64,000 nucleotides of DNA from Rheinheimera sp. A13L (GCF_000217935.1 NZ_AFHI01000008.1:1-64000), one strand, 5' to 3'; numbered from the stretch's first letter, positions 7,576 to 16,805 are shown. Translations and numbers: made by a program. The notes: a model not told the origin generated them from the letters alone.

Positions 7576-8133
7576 GTATAAGCCTGACTCATTTCTATAT
7601 TTAACAGTAATCATTGATGCTGGAATTGTACCTCGGTAAAAATACCAGTGAGGAGCAATAGGCTGGTTACTGTTAATTATCCTTTTTGCTTCTGCGTCTT
7701 GAGCATCATTCGGCCCCCCAATTGGAAATCTTGCACTAGCTAAGCCAGCTGCTTTGAACAAGACTTTTTTTGTTTGATTGTGCTTAAGTCGTTCTAGAGC
7801 AAGATCTATAAAAGAATCGTAGTCCATCAAATTAGGATCATGCTGATCGATTTCTATCTCCAGAGCTACTTCGGTTTGATCGAATAACTGCAATTCTCTG
7901 CAGGGGGCTAATCCTGAGATTAAATTGGGATAATGGCCTGCCATAAAATCAAACTGAGGCGAGATATTTTCAACAAGCTTTTGCCCAGTTATTAGTCCGT
8001 TATCGTTTGGATCTAACAATGAAGTTAATGAAACAAAAATATTATTTAATCCAAATGGGGCGATCCCTGCCAAAATGCCTTGCTTGAGAATGCCATCTAC
8101 GGCGCCCCTTCGTGTAAAGTGATAAAACTTCAT
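7570..8133 (-). CDS. Cassette d protein with ADP-ribosyltransferase-like N-terminus
   Basis: The 187-residue protein opens with KFYHFTRRGAVDGILKQG. This H-F-T ... I-L-x-x-G pattern is shared by DarT-like and other small ADP-ribosyltransferase-fold proteins, where the histidine contacts NAD. The rest is not recognised, and I see no clear catalytic glutamate motif, so the assignment is tentative. It is the first cassette of array 2; its ribosome site, TTAGGAG, is part of the recombination core itself. No membrane segment or signal peptide is present. Confidence 0.75.
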   Translation of the reverse strand: MKFYHFTRRGAVDGILKQGILAGIAPFGLNNIFVSLTSLLDPNDNGLITGQKLVENISPQFDFMAGHYPNLISGLAPCRELQLFDQTEVALEIEIDQHDPNLMDYDSFIDLALERLKHNQTKKVLFKAAGLASARFPIGGPNDAQDAEAKRIINSNQPIAPHWYFYRGTIPASMITVKYRNESGLYS

Positions 8134-8138
8134 GAAAC

Positions 8139-8430
8139 TCCTAACAATTTAATAGAAGGTTTTTCGCCCACAAGTCGAACATTTTTCTGCCTTCTTTCCT
8201 GATTTCTACTCATACCAAACTAACGCTGATGTACTTCTATTTCAACAGGTTTTTCTGAAATCAGTAAATTTGAGTCCGACAAAATTTATACAGTCAGTAC
8301 ACTAATTGTTCTTGAATATACTCAAGCTAGACACTTGGGAATTTATCCAGCGGTTTATGATAGTAAAAGAAGTGATGATCAGGTATTTACTACAACGCCG
8401 AATGTCAGCTATTGGCAGATAACGCCGTTT
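8139..8430 (-). other. attI-like integron leader, copy 2
   Basis: On the minus strand it ends in GTTAGGA, directly before cassette d. It matches leader 1 (1669-1958) from the shared CTAACAATTTAATAGAAGG edge through ATTTATCCAG and on to the ACACCGAAT/ACGCCGAAT segment, with many scattered substitutions. The copies have therefore been separate for some time. No integrase lies next to it; hslR follows on the other side. Confidence 0.6.
8217..8245 (-). promoter_or_regulatory. Candidate cassette promoter in leader 2
   Basis: TTGAAA and TAGTTT are separated by 17 bases on the minus strand and point at cassette d. The same -35 box and spacing are kept in leader 1 although the sequences between differ. 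Confidence 0.4.
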
Positions 8431-8614
8431 TGTTTGAGATTAATTTCTGTGACGCATAGAGTTATGAAAGTCGAGTTGAGGATGGAAAGAAAAGCATCGT
8501 TGCCAATTCGTGTATGCAATCCTACAGCAAGTCGAAATCACTCAAAAAGTCATCATCATGTATAATCAATTCATACTTTTGGTAGCAGGCCTTGGCATCG
8601 CTTTTCGAGGACTT

Positions 8615-9013
8615 ATGAGTAAAGATAATGTTGATTCGGTTCGCCTGGACAGTTGGGTGTGGGCAGCGAGATTCTATAAAACCCGGACTTTGGCAAAAAG
8701 CATGATTGAGGGTGGTAAGGTCCAATATAATGGGCAGCGCTGCAAAGCGAGCAGAATGGTTGAAGTTGGCGCGATCATTAGACTCACACAGGGTACTGAT
8801 GAAAAAACAATTATTGTAAAAGGTTTATCAGACAAACGGCTTGCTGCCCCCCTCGCTCAGGCGTTATACGAGGAAACCAGCGAAAGCCAAACTTTACGTT
8901 TGGAGCGGGCCGAACTTCGAAAAATGAACAACCTTTTCGCTCCACATCCTGATACCAAGCCTGACAAAAAAATGCGGCGACAATTGTTGTTACTTAAATC
9001 GCAGCAATCATAA
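8615..9013 (+). CDS. hslR: Heat shock protein Hsp15 (HslR), island-borne copy
   Basis: The 132-residue protein has the S4 RNA-binding domain (VRLDSWVWAARFYKTR, then GGKVQYNGQRCKAS) and the basic HPDTKPDKKMRR tail of Hsp15. It matches the family length (133 in E. coli). Hsp15 binds 50S subunits that carry stalled nascent chains and helps recycle them. The ATG at 8615 is preceded by GAGG. A second, 5'-truncated hslR follows at 9268 and differs from this one at many third positions and some residues. This copy is therefore a xenolog that arrived with the island and probably replaces the lost function. Confidence 0.9.
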   Translation: MSKDNVDSVRLDSWVWAARFYKTRTLAKSMIEGGKVQYNGQRCKASRMVEVGAIIRLTQGTDEKTIIVKGLSDKRLAAPLAQALYEETSESQTLRLERAELRKMNNLFAPHPDTKPDKKMRRQLLLLKSQQS

Positions 9014-9106
9014 TCGGCTTCAATTTCAGATGTGATGGGTTTTGAGCTTTTTTGGACCTTTGGTCTGGAAAATCACTTTGAGTCCAAGGCATAAAAACGC
9101 GAATTT

Positions 9107-9249
9107 TGTATCCTTAATGCTGGAATACCTACTCAACAACGCTTGAAATAAATGTATCCTAAAAAATGTATCCATTTTTTATCTGTAATGCGTCGATTAA
9201 CGTTAATATTTACTTAACTTTTGGCTTTACAGGTCTTTAAGTGGATACA
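9107..9249. repeat. Four TGTATCC heptamers at the island's right end
   Basis: TGTATCC occurs at 9107-9113, 9153-9159 and 9167-9173, and its reverse complement GGATACA at 9243-9249. All lie within 143 bp between the intact hslR and the truncated hslR. Clustered short repeats with the last one inverted near the junction look like recombinase or transposase binding sites at the end of a mobile element. The element type is not identified. Confidence 0.5.
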
Positions 9250-9264
9250 TAATTAGAAACATAT

Positions 9265-9624
9265 AAGTGGTGGGCTTGTCGCTTTTACAAAACCAGAGCC
9301 CTGGCAAAAGACATGATCGAAGGCGGAAAAGTTCATTATAATGGCCAGCGCTGTAAAGCCAGCAGAACAGTGGAAGTTGGAGCAAGCATTAAACTGACAC
9401 AAGGCACAGACGAAAGAACTGTGATTGTGATGGCCTTGTCTGAAAAAAGGCTGGCTGCGCCTTTGGCACAAGCTCTGTATCAGGAAACAGAAGAAAGTCA
9501 GAAGCTGAAACTGGAACGAGCTGAATTGCGTAAAATGAATTTGCTGTTTGCGCCTCATCCGGACACCAAACCTGACAAAAAAATGCGTCGGCAGTTGCTG
9601 CTGATTAAATCACAGCAATCCTAG
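9265..9624 (+). pseudogene. hslR: Resident hslR, 5'-truncated by the island
   Basis: The frame is homologous to Hsp15 from the KWWACRFYKTRALAK segment to the end, so about 13 N-terminal codons, the start codon and the promoter are missing. Upstream in-frame codons belong to unrelated DNA. It is followed after 16 bases by hslO, the usual hslR neighbour, which identifies it as the resident copy. Translation could start at the ATG 9313, but that would remove the first part of the S4 domain. Confidence 0.85.
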
Positions 9625-9640
9625 GCCCTAAGGTAATGTT

Positions 9641-10489
9641 ATGAATCAAGATGTTTTAGTACGTTTTTTATTTAATCAACGCGATATGCGCGGCGAAATC
9701 GCCTATGTTTCTGACAGTTTGCAACAAATGCTGCAAAACCATGATTACCCTTACCCGGTGAAACAATTGCTGGCTGAACTGGTGGTTGCAACCAGTTTAC
9801 TGACCGCCACCTTAAAACTGGACGGCGATATAGCTGTGCAGTTGCAAGGGGATGGCCCTGTACGTTTTGCGGCGGTGAATGGCAGTGCAGAGCAGGAATT
9901 CCGCGGTGTAGCGCGGCTGCAAGCGGAAATTGGTGCCACAGGTTTTCGTGATCTGATAGGTGAAGGTTATATGCTGGTGACTATTACGCCTAAACAAGGC
10001 GAACGTTATCAGGGCATTATCCCTCTGACCGGCGACAGCCTGACCGACACCTTAGAAGCTTATTTTGCGCAGTCTGAACAACTGCCCACCCGTTTATATC
10101 TGTTCACTGATCTGACCGAAAATCAAAGCCGCGCTGCTGGTTTGTTGCTGCAGGTGTTGCCTGTTGATCCGGAAAAAGCCAAACAGGACTTCAGCGATCT
10201 GGTGATAGTAACAGACACCATCACAGCCAATGAATTGCTGAACTTACCTACAGAACAAATGCTGCACCGTTTGTATCATGATGAAGAAGTCGAAGTATTT
10301 CCGCATCAGGCGATACGTTTTGTCTGTGGTTGTTCACGCGAAAAATGTGAATCAGCCATCATTAGTCTGGGCAAAACAGCCATCGAAGAGCATATAGCAG
10401 AAGGCAAACTGGAGATCAGTTGTGACTACTGCAACAGCACTTATCAATTTGACAGCGCTGAATTATCCTTATTATTGAATAAGTTTTAG
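9641..10489 (+). CDS. hslO: Redox-regulated chaperone Hsp33
   Basis: The 282-residue cytosolic protein holds unfolded proteins during oxidative stress. Its zinc centre is visible at the C-terminus: CGCSREKC (about 229-236) and CDYC (about 261-264). Oxidation of these cysteines switches the chaperone on. It lies downstream of hslR as in E. coli, with the two genes probably co-transcribed before the island broke hslR. Confidence 0.95.
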   Translation: MNQDVLVRFLFNQRDMRGEIAYVSDSLQQMLQNHDYPYPVKQLLAELVVATSLLTATLKLDGDIAVQLQGDGPVRFAAVNGSAEQEFRGVARLQAEIGATGFRDLIGEGYMLVTITPKQGERYQGIIPLTGDSLTDTLEAYFAQSEQLPTRLYLFTDLTENQSRAAGLLLQVLPVDPEKAKQDFSDLVIVTDTITANELLNLPTEQMLHRLYHDEEVEVFPHQAIRFVCGCSREKCESAIISLGKTAIEEHIAEGKLEISCDYCNSTYQFDSAELSLLLNKF

Positions 10490-10500
10490 TAAAAAGCTTG

Positions 10501-10531
10501 CAGTAGGGCAGAGTGCATCTCTGCCCTACTG
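10501..10531. terminator. Strong hairpin after hslO
   Basis: CAGTAGGGCAGAG and CTCTGCCCTACTG form a perfect 13-bp stem with a 5-base loop 11 bases after the hslO stop. There is no T-run on the plus strand, so it is either a non-canonical terminator or a repeat-derived palindrome. Confidence 0.45.
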
Positions 10532-10702
10532 TGGCTAAAACATTTCTGTAACCCATCTCGTAACCTTTCATTTTTCCATGAAATTTCCAACAAAAGCCGT
10601 TATTGCTGGATGTTTTGGCCATCCAAATGGAGTACAATCGGGCTGAACCCTATTAAAAACCATAAATTTACTGACCTACGTACCTCAAGGAGTCACCCTA
10701 CA

Positions 10703-12244
10703 ATGACCTCTACAATCACCCGCCACATTGATTTAACAGTGGCCGATTTAGTTGAACACGCTATTCGTCGCAACGAAGGTGTATTAGCGGATAACGGCGC
10801 TTTGGTGGTTAAAACCGGTCACAGAACTGGTCGCTCACCTACTGATCGTTTTATCGTTAAAGAAGCCAGCACAGAGCAGGATATTCAATGGGGCAACGTT
10901 AACCGTCCTTTTGATCCGGTGCAGTTTTCTGCGCTTTGGGCTCGTGTCAGCGATTTTATTGCGACCAAAGAACATTTTGTCTCTCACCTTGAAGTAGGTG
11001 CAGACCCGGAACACTACATTCCGATGACAGTGACCACTGAAACCGCATGGCAGCATATTTTTGCCAAAAACATGTTTATTACTCCTGCTCAGTGGAACAC
11101 ATCAGGCAAAGAAACCTGGCAAATTCTGAACGTACCTTCGTTTGAATGTAACCCTGAACGTGACGGCACCAACAGTGACGGTACTGTGATGATCAACTTT
11201 GCAGAGCGCAAAGTGTTATTAGCTGGCATGCGTTATGCCGGTGAAATGAAAAAAGCCATGTTCTCAGTACAAAACTTCCTGTTGCCAGCCAAAGGCGTAT
11301 TGCCAATGCACTGTTCGGCCAACGTAGGCGAAGCTGGCGACACCACCTTATTCTTTGGTTTGTCAGGCACTGGTAAAACAACCTTGTCTGCTGACCCTAA
11401 ACGTTTCCTGATTGGTGATGACGAACACGGCTGGGCACCAAACTCTGTGTTTAACATCGAAGGCGGTTGCTACGCTAAATGTATCGACCTGTCGAAGAAA
11501 AACGAGCCTGTGATTTGGGATGCGATCCGCTTCGGTACTATTCTGGAAAACGTAGTATTAGATGCTAACCGTACTCCGGATTACAAAGACGCCAGCCTGA
11601 CGCAAAACAGCCGCGCTGCTTATCCGTTAGCTCATGTGGAAAAACGTGTGCTGGAAAACCGTGCCGGTGAACCTAAAGCTGTTGTTTTCCTGACCTGTGA
11701 CGTCAGTGGTGTATTACCACCTGTCTCTATACTGTCAGAAGAAGCTGCTGCTTATCACTTCTTAAGTGGTTACACAGCCAAAGTAGGTTCAACCGAGATT
11801 GGTTCAACATCTGCTATTGAATCTACTTTCTCTACCTGTTTTGGTGCGCCGTTTTTCCCACGCCCAGCTGGTGTATATGCAGAACTGTTGATCAAACGTG
11901 TACGTGAGTTCGGCAGCAAAGTGTATTTAGTTAACACAGGCTGGACAGGTGGTCCACATGGTGTTGGTACACGTTTTGATATCCCAACAACACGCGGCAT
12001 TATCGACGCTATTGTTTCAGGCGAATTAGCCACTGCTGAAACTGTGCACTTGCCAGAGTTAAACCTGAATGTGCCGTTGAAAGTAACAGGTGTGGACAGC
12101 AACTTGCTGAACCCAAGAGACACCTGGGCTGATAAAGCGGCTTATGATGAATATGCCACTAAACTGGCTACTGAGTTTGCTAACAACTTTAAGAAATACG
12201 ATGTATCTGATGCAATTCGCAACGCAGGTCCAAAAGTAGCTTAA
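10703..12244 (+). CDS. pckA: Phosphoenolpyruvate carboxykinase (ATP)
   Basis: The 513-residue enzyme converts oxaloacetate and ATP to phosphoenolpyruvate and CO2, the first committed step of gluconeogenesis. The phosphate-binding loop [16 protein letters not shown] and the GDDEHGW metal-binding segment are present, as is the substrate motif GRSPTDRF. The ATG 10703 is chosen because of the AAGGAG upstream and the family's usual N-terminus; the longer frame from 10610 has no ribosome site. Confidence 0.97.
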   Translation: MTSTITRHIDLTVADLVEHAIRRNEGVLADNGALVVKTGHRTGRSPTDRFIVKEASTEQDIQWGNVNRPFDPVQFSALWARVSDFIATKEHFVSHLEVGADPEHYIPMTVTTETAWQHIFAKNMFITPAQWNTSGKETWQILNVPSFECNPERDGTNSDGTVMINFAERKVLLAGMRYAGEMKKAMFSVQNFLLPAKGVLPMHCSANVGEAGDTTLFFGLSGTGKTTLSADPKRFLIGDDEHGWAPNSVFNIEGGCYAKCIDLSKKNEPVIWDAIRFGTILENVVLDANRTPDYKDASLTQNSRAAYPLAHVEKRVLENRAGEPKAVVFLTCDVSGVLPPVSILSEEAAAYHFLSGYTAKVGSTEIGSTSAIESTFSTCFGAPFFPRPAGVYAELLIKRVREFGSKVYLVNTGWTGGPHGVGTRFDIPTTRGIIDAIVSGELATAETVHLPELNLNVPLKVTGVDSNLLNPRDTWADKAAYDEYATKLATEFANNFKKYDVSDAIRNAGPKVA

Positions 12245-12264
12245 TGCTTTGATTTGATTTGATT

Positions 12265-12292
12265 AAAAAGGCTCCCAATGGGAGCCTTTTTT
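12265..12292. terminator. Bidirectional terminator between pckA and envZ
   Basis: AAAAGGCTCCC-AAT-GGGAGCCTTTTTT is a GC-rich stem with A- and T-runs on both sides. It can end pckA on the plus strand and the ompR-envZ transcript on the minus strand, since the convergent genes end 22 bases before it and at its edge. Confidence 0.9.
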
Positions 12293-13607
12293 ATGCAGTT
12301 TTAGTTTGATTCACCGGTAAATACACTGTCACTACCAAGCCACCATAAGCATGGTTATGCATACTGATTTGACCATGGTGCATATCCACAATCTTTTTGA
12401 TAATAGCTAAACCTAAACCTGAACCTCCGCTGCCGCGGGCTGTATCCCCTTGGGCAAAAGGCTCAAACATACGCTGCATTTCATGTTCAGGAATACCAGG
12501 GCCATGATCCCGCACCTGCACATAGACCTTACGGCTGGCACGTTCTACACCAGTACTGACCTCAATCACACCTTCTGAATACTTCAGTGCGTTTTCTATC
12601 AGGTTATTCAGCACCCGTTTGATGGCAATACGGCGCAGCGGCACCAGCGGTATTTGCTCATTCAGGTTGGCAATAATCTCACGTTTTTGCAGCCGATCAG
12701 CGCTGATCTGCTCCTGCACCAACAGATTTAAATCTTCTTCATCCAGCGCTTCTTCTTTGTGATGGCGAATGTAGTCAATAAACTGATCGATAATAGCGTT
12801 CATATCTTCGATATCACTGACAATACCGTCTTTGATCCAGCTGTCCTGCTCACTGACCATCTCGCTGGCTAAACGAATACGGGTTAACGGAGTGCGTAAG
12901 TCGTGCGACACCCCAGCCATTAACAAAGCCCGGTCTTTTTCCAGTTGACTGATACCCTTGGCCATACGGTTAAAAGCCTGAGTTACAGCGATAATTTCGG
13001 TAGAGCCGTGCTCAGGCAGAGGGTCTGGCATTTCGCCCCGCCCTACTTTGAGAGCCGCCTGCTGTAAACCCTGCAAAGGCCTGTTCAGTTGCCGCGCAAA
13101 TAACCAGCCGCCAGCCACACTTAAAAAGCCGATCACAAAAACATAGATCTTCAGCGGAGAAAAATCGGTTTCGTCCAGGCCACTTAAAGGTACTTTGACC
13201 CAATACTGCGGAGCCTGCGGTGGCTTCACCCAAAAGGCATAACTGCTTTGCTGAGCAATACGTACTTCTGCAGGACCTCCCAGTTCCAGTGACATTTCCT
13301 CAGAAAAATACTGGTAAAAGCTGGCTTCGTTTAAGCCATGTAAAGGCGCAGTCGCATCGGTATAAACTTCTATGCCTGTGGCTTGCTGGAATCTTCTGGT
13401 CAACTCTTCCGACAGCAGCACCTCGTTGTGCTCCACGTCGATAAACACCACTTTAATTTGCTTGGCGATCAGATGGTTAATTTGCTGATAGCTGGGCTTA
13501 ATCACGTAATAAACCACGGATAAATAAGACACCAACTGATTAATCAGCAATAAAATACCAATCAGAAATACTGTCTGACCAAAAGCGCTGCGCGGAAACA
13601 AACGCAT
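12291..13607 (-). CDS. envZ: Sensor histidine kinase EnvZ
   Basis: The 438-residue inner-membrane kinase has two membrane segments (about 12-34 and 152-171) around a periplasmic loop, a HAMP domain, the phosphoacceptor box [18 protein letters not shown] (His about 239), and the ATPase motifs [10 protein letters not shown] and [12 protein letters not shown]. It phosphorylates OmpR in response to osmolarity or envelope cues. It is the second gene of the ompR-envZ operon: its ATG follows the ompR stop immediately. Confidence 0.95.
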   Translation of the reverse strand: MRLFPRSAFGQTVFLIGILLLINQLVSYLSVVYYVIKPSYQQINHLIAKQIKVVFIDVEHNEVLLSEELTRRFQQATGIEVYTDATAPLHGLNEASFYQYFSEEMSLELGGPAEVRIAQQSSYAFWVKPPQAPQYWVKVPLSGLDETDFSPLKIYVFVIGFLSVAGGWLFARQLNRPLQGLQQAALKVGRGEMPDPLPEHGSTEIIAVTQAFNRMAKGISQLEKDRALLMAGVSHDLRTPLTRIRLASEMVSEQDSWIKDGIVSDIEDMNAIIDQFIDYIRHHKEEALDEEDLNLLVQEQISADRLQKREIIANLNEQIPLVPLRRIAIKRVLNNLIENALKYSEGVIEVSTGVERASRKVYVQVRDHGPGIPEHEMQRMFEPFAQGDTARGSGGSGLGLAIIKKIVDMHHGQISMHNHAYGGLVVTVYLPVNQTKTA

Positions 13608-14333
13608 TTAGCTAACAGCACCATCAGGCACAAACACATAACCCAAACCCCAGACGGTTTGAATATAACGAGGGTTAGTCGGGTCGTCTTCCAGCATACG
13701 GCGCAGGCGCGATACCTGAACATCAATGCTGCGTTCCATGGCTGAATAATCACGGCCCCTGGCCATGTTCATTAATTTATCACGCGACAAAGGTTCACGG
13801 GCATGACTGACCAGCACTTTAAGTACAGCAAATTCACCACTGGTTAAAGGCATCAGCTCTTCACCTTTGCGCATTTCACGGGTCGCCAGGTTAAATACAA
13901 AAGGACCAAACTTCACCTGACTTTCCTCAACTGATGGCGCGCCAGGTAACTCTTTAGATTTACGGCGTAATACAGCACGAATACGGGCTAACAATTCACG
14001 AGGATTAAAAGGTTTAGGCAGATAATCGTCAGCGCCCATTTCCAGACCAATAATACGGTCCACTTCATCGCCTTTAGCTGTCAACATAATGATGGGGATT
14101 TCGTTTTCCTGCTGGCGCAGTTTACGGCAAATGGATAAACCATCTTCGCCCGGCAACATCAGATCCAGCACCACCAAATGGAAGTTTTCGCGTTCCATTA
14201 AACGTTGCATCTGTTCAAAGTTGGCGGAGGTACGGACAATATAACCTTGCTCTACCAGATAACGCTCTAATAACGAACGTAATCTCATATCGTCATCTAC
14301 TACTAAAATTTTTGTTGTTTCTTGTCCGAGCAT
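13608..14333 (-). CDS. ompR: Osmolarity response regulator OmpR
   Basis: The 241-residue regulator has a receiver domain with the acidic pocket (VVDDDMR), the phosphorylated aspartate in LDLMLPGEDG and the conserved lysine in LPKPF. A winged-helix DNA-binding domain follows (residues about 135-235, ending YIQTVWGLGYVF). It controls porin and other envelope genes as partner of EnvZ. The gene neighbours are those of E. coli (ompR-envZ beside pckA and greB). Confidence 0.96.
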   Translation of the reverse strand: MLGQETTKILVVDDDMRLRSLLERYLVEQGYIVRTSANFEQMQRLMERENFHLVVLDLMLPGEDGLSICRKLRQQENEIPIIMLTAKGDEVDRIIGLEMGADDYLPKPFNPRELLARIRAVLRRKSKELPGAPSVEESQVKFGPFVFNLATREMRKGEELMPLTSGEFAVLKVLVSHAREPLSRDKLMNMARGRDYSAMERSIDVQVSRLRRMLEDDPTNPRYIQTVWGLGYVFVPDGAVS

Positions 14334-14367
14334 ATAAATCCCTCCACAAAATGAAGAGCACTATAAA

Positions 14368-14404
14368 CGAAAAACCCGGAGCATGGAGGGCATGCGCCGG
14401 GTTC
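14368..14404 (-). terminator. Terminator after the small lipoprotein gene
   Basis: On the minus strand AACCCGG and CCGGGTT form a stem followed by TTTTTCG. It separates the lipoprotein gene from ompR, so ompR-envZ need their own promoter close to 14340. Confidence 0.75.
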
Positions 14405-14441
14405 AGTTGTTACAAAGTTTGTCTGATTCGATTTAGGCAAC

Positions 14442-14645
14442 TTATTCAGGTTGCACCTTCTCTACTTTGCGCAGTGGTGGGTTCATCCAGACCACATGGC
14501 CGGTATGAGCACCCAAACGGGTTGAATTTTCCTGTTTTTCTAAGGTCTTCTGATCAATCACATAAGCGTAATCTGGTGTAGAGCTGCACCCTGTCATCAC
14601 AAGAGCCATAGCAAGGACTATCAGACCTGTTAATTTTGCTTTCAT
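14442..14645 (-). CDS. Small predicted lipoprotein
   Basis: The 67-residue protein has a lipoprotein signal with the lipobox VMTGC (Cys20) and a short mature part ending in charged residues. It should be lipid-anchored in the envelope. I do not recognise the family. It is a single-gene unit: a terminator follows, and it shares an AT-rich divergent promoter region with greB. A GGAGG-type ribosome site (AAAGGAGG) precedes the ATG. Confidence 0.8.
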   Translation of the reverse strand: MKAKLTGLIVLAMALVMTGCSSTPDYAYVIDQKTLEKQENSTRLGAHTGHVVWMNPPLRKVEKVQPE

Positions 14646-14946
14646 TGTTGGCCTCCTTTATTAAGCACATTTTCACTATAGTTGGCCCAGCCAAAATCGC
14701 CTAGCATATTTTTGTTACATCTAAATGACAGTGAATAAATATTTTGAATTATTTTTAGATTAATATGCAAATGATTGATTTAAATATATTTTTAATTTTT
14801 AATTTTGTTTCGGGGAAAAGTGAACATTTTTAAGCATCTGAGTAATCTGTTGAAATTCATGGCCTTCTCTTTCCACTTCGCCGTTAAATGGTTATAAAGT
14901 CGAACCAGAACAGAGATCCTTATTCTTACAATCAACACCGGATAGC
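14646..14946. other. AT-rich divergent promoter region (lipoprotein / greB)
   Basis: About 300 bp without a gene. The centre (about 14730-14810) is very AT-rich with runs such as ATATATTTTTAATTTTTAATTTT. This would suit binding of nucleoid proteins and divergent promoters, but no defined operator was found. Confidence 0.5.
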
Positions 14947-15432
14947 ATGAGTAAAACAGAATTAGTCACCCGCGAAGGTTATGAAGCCTTGCAACAGGAA
15001 TTAAACCATTTATGGCGGGAAAAACGCCCCGATACCACAGCTAAAGTGTCATGGGCGGCCAGCCTGGGCGATAGATCGGAGAACGCAGACTACAAATACA
15101 ACAAACAGCTTCTGCGTGAAATAGACAGAAGGATCAGATACTTACGCAAGCGCCTTGAAGTTATTAAAGTGGTGGATTATGCGCCCCAGCAGGAAGGGCG
15201 TGTGTTTTTTGGTGCCTGGGTCGAGATTGAAAATAATGAAGGCGAGCAACTGACCTTCCGGATAGTCGGGCCTGATGAAATTTATGGTCGCAATGACTAT
15301 ATCTCTATCGATGCGCCTATGGCCCGTGCTTTGATCAAAAAACAAGCAGATGATGAAGTGCAAGTGCCCACTCCCACTGGTATAAAAGAATGGTGGATTA
15401 ACAAAATCTGGTATCCGCAAGCCAAAGGCTAA
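14947..15432 (+). CDS. greB: Transcript cleavage factor GreB
   Basis: The 161-residue protein has the N-terminal coiled coil with the acidic tip (GDRSENADYKYNKQLLREIDRR) that reaches the RNA polymerase active site, and the C-terminal globular domain. GreB rescues backtracked polymerase by stimulating RNA cleavage. The tip sequence and the neighbourhood of ompR favour GreB over GreA. It ends nine bases before the ALDH gene. Confidence 0.95.
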   Translation: MSKTELVTREGYEALQQELNHLWREKRPDTTAKVSWAASLGDRSENADYKYNKQLLREIDRRIRYLRKRLEVIKVVDYAPQQEGRVFFGAWVEIENNEGEQLTFRIVGPDEIYGRNDYISIDAPMARALIKKQADDEVQVPTPTGIKEWWINKIWYPQAKG

Positions 15433-15440
15433 GGTGTGTT

Positions 15441-16805
15441 ATGTATCAAGAGCTATTAAGTCAACAACAAGAGTTTTTTGCCAGCGGCGTAACTAAAAGC
15501 CTGAGTTGGCGCAAGCAGCAATTAAAGCAAATGCAGTTGTTACTGACTACACACGAAACTGAGTTATTGCAGGCGTTGCAGCAGGATTTAGCCAAACCAG
15601 CCTTTGAAGCGCTGTTGAGTGAAATCAACTATCTGCACAGCGATATCAAACATTGCCTGAAAAAACTAAACAGCTGGGCTAAGCCACGCCGGGTCAGCAC
15701 AGGATTGCGAACCTTCCCTTCTATGGCTTTCATTCAGCCAGAACCTTATGGTTCTGTACTGATTATCAGCGCATGGAATTATCCGCTGCAACTGACCTTA
15801 GCCCCTTTAGTGGCTGTATTATCAGCTGGTAATTGCGCTGTAGTAAAACCCTCTGAATTAGCCCCAGCTACATCGGCCATTGTGGCCCGTTTGCTGCCTT
15901 TGTATTTAGATAAAGAAGCTGTGGTTGTAGTGGAAGGTGGCGTGCCTGAAACCACGGAACTGTTGAAGCTGCCTTTTGATCATATTATGTACACGGGCAA
16001 TGGCCAGGTTGGCAAAATTGTATTGCGTGCCGCAGCCGAACATTTAACGCCAGTAACTTTAGAACTGGGTGGAAAAAGCCCGGTTTATGTCGACAGCAGT
16101 GCAGATTTAAAGCTGACAGCACAACGTATTGCCTGGGGTAAATGGTTGAATGCAGGCCAAACCTGTATAGCGCCGGATTATATTCTGGCGCACAAAGATA
16201 TTTGTCAGGCGCTGGCTGAAGAAATTAAAACGCAGTTGCAACAGATGTATGGCGCGGATCCAAAGCTCAGCCCGGATTATGGCCGCATCATTAATCAACG
16301 TCATTTACAGCGGGTGCAAAGTTATCTGGATGGTGTATCAGTGTATTGTGGTGGTGTAACTGATGCAGAGCAGCTGTATTTCAGCCCTACTCTGGTGTTG
16401 GACCCGCCGCTTGAGAGCCGCCTGATGACAGAGGAAATTTTTGGCCCTGTTTTGCCGATACTTTCTATCAATAGCTTTGACGCTGCAGTGCGTTTTGTGC
16501 AAAAACGCGATAAGCCACTGTCTGCTTATTTGTTTAGTAATAACAGCTCACAGCAACAGCAGTGGGTAGAACAAATCAGCAGTGGCAGTCAGTGTATTAA
16601 CGATGTACTGATGTTTATGGCGGTGTCTGAACTTCCCTTTGGTGGCGTAGGTCCCAGTGGCATGGGGCAATATTCAGGCAAAGCAGGTTTTGAGCAGTTC
16701 AGTCATCTGAAGTCGGTGCTGAAACGCCCGCTTTGGCCTGAACCTCCGGTACGTTTTGCCCCTTACGCAGAGTGGAAACGTAAGGTGTTGGGCTGGCTAA
16801 GTTAA
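15441..16805 (+). CDS. ALDH3-type NAD(P)-dependent aldehyde dehydrogenase
   Basis: The 454-residue enzyme oxidises aldehydes to acids. It shows the glutamate motif TLELGGKSP, the catalytic cysteine in NAGQTCIAPDY, and the late motif GMGQYSGKAGFEQFSHLKS, which is characteristic of the class 3 branch (short N-terminus, related to fatty and coniferyl aldehyde dehydrogenases). The natural substrate cannot be told from sequence. It follows greB closely and may be co-transcribed. Confidence 0.9.
   Translation: MYQELLSQQQEFFASGVTKSLSWRKQQLKQMQLLLTTHETELLQALQQDLAKPAFEALLSEINYLHSDIKHCLKKLNSWAKPRRVSTGLRTFPSMAFIQPEPYGSVLIISAWNYPLQLTLAPLVAVLSAGNCAVVKPSELAPATSAIVARLLPLYLDKEAVVVVEGGVPETTELLKLPFDHIMYTGNGQVGKIVLRAAAEHLTPVTLELGGKSPVYVDSSADLKLTAQRIAWGKWLNAGQTCIAPDYILAHKDICQALAEEIKTQLQQMYGADPKLSPDYGRIINQRHLQRVQSYLDGVSVYCGGVTDAEQLYFSPTLVLDPPLESRLMTEEIFGPVLPILSINSFDAAVRFVQKRDKPLSAYLFSNNSSQQQQWVEQISSGSQCINDVLMFMAVSELPFGGVGPSGMGQYSGKAGFEQFSHLKSVLKRPLWPEPPVRFAPYAEWKRKVLGWLS

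Noticed and set aside
8335-8565. A 76-codon plus-strand frame before hslR, considered as an integrase remnant
   Set aside because: No tyrosine recombinase motif is present and the frame covers part of the leader repeat.
9014-9264. Tn7-like right end at hslR
   Set aside because: Repeated heptamers are suggestive, but no 22-bp TnsB-type repeats or tns genes are visible, so no family was assigned.
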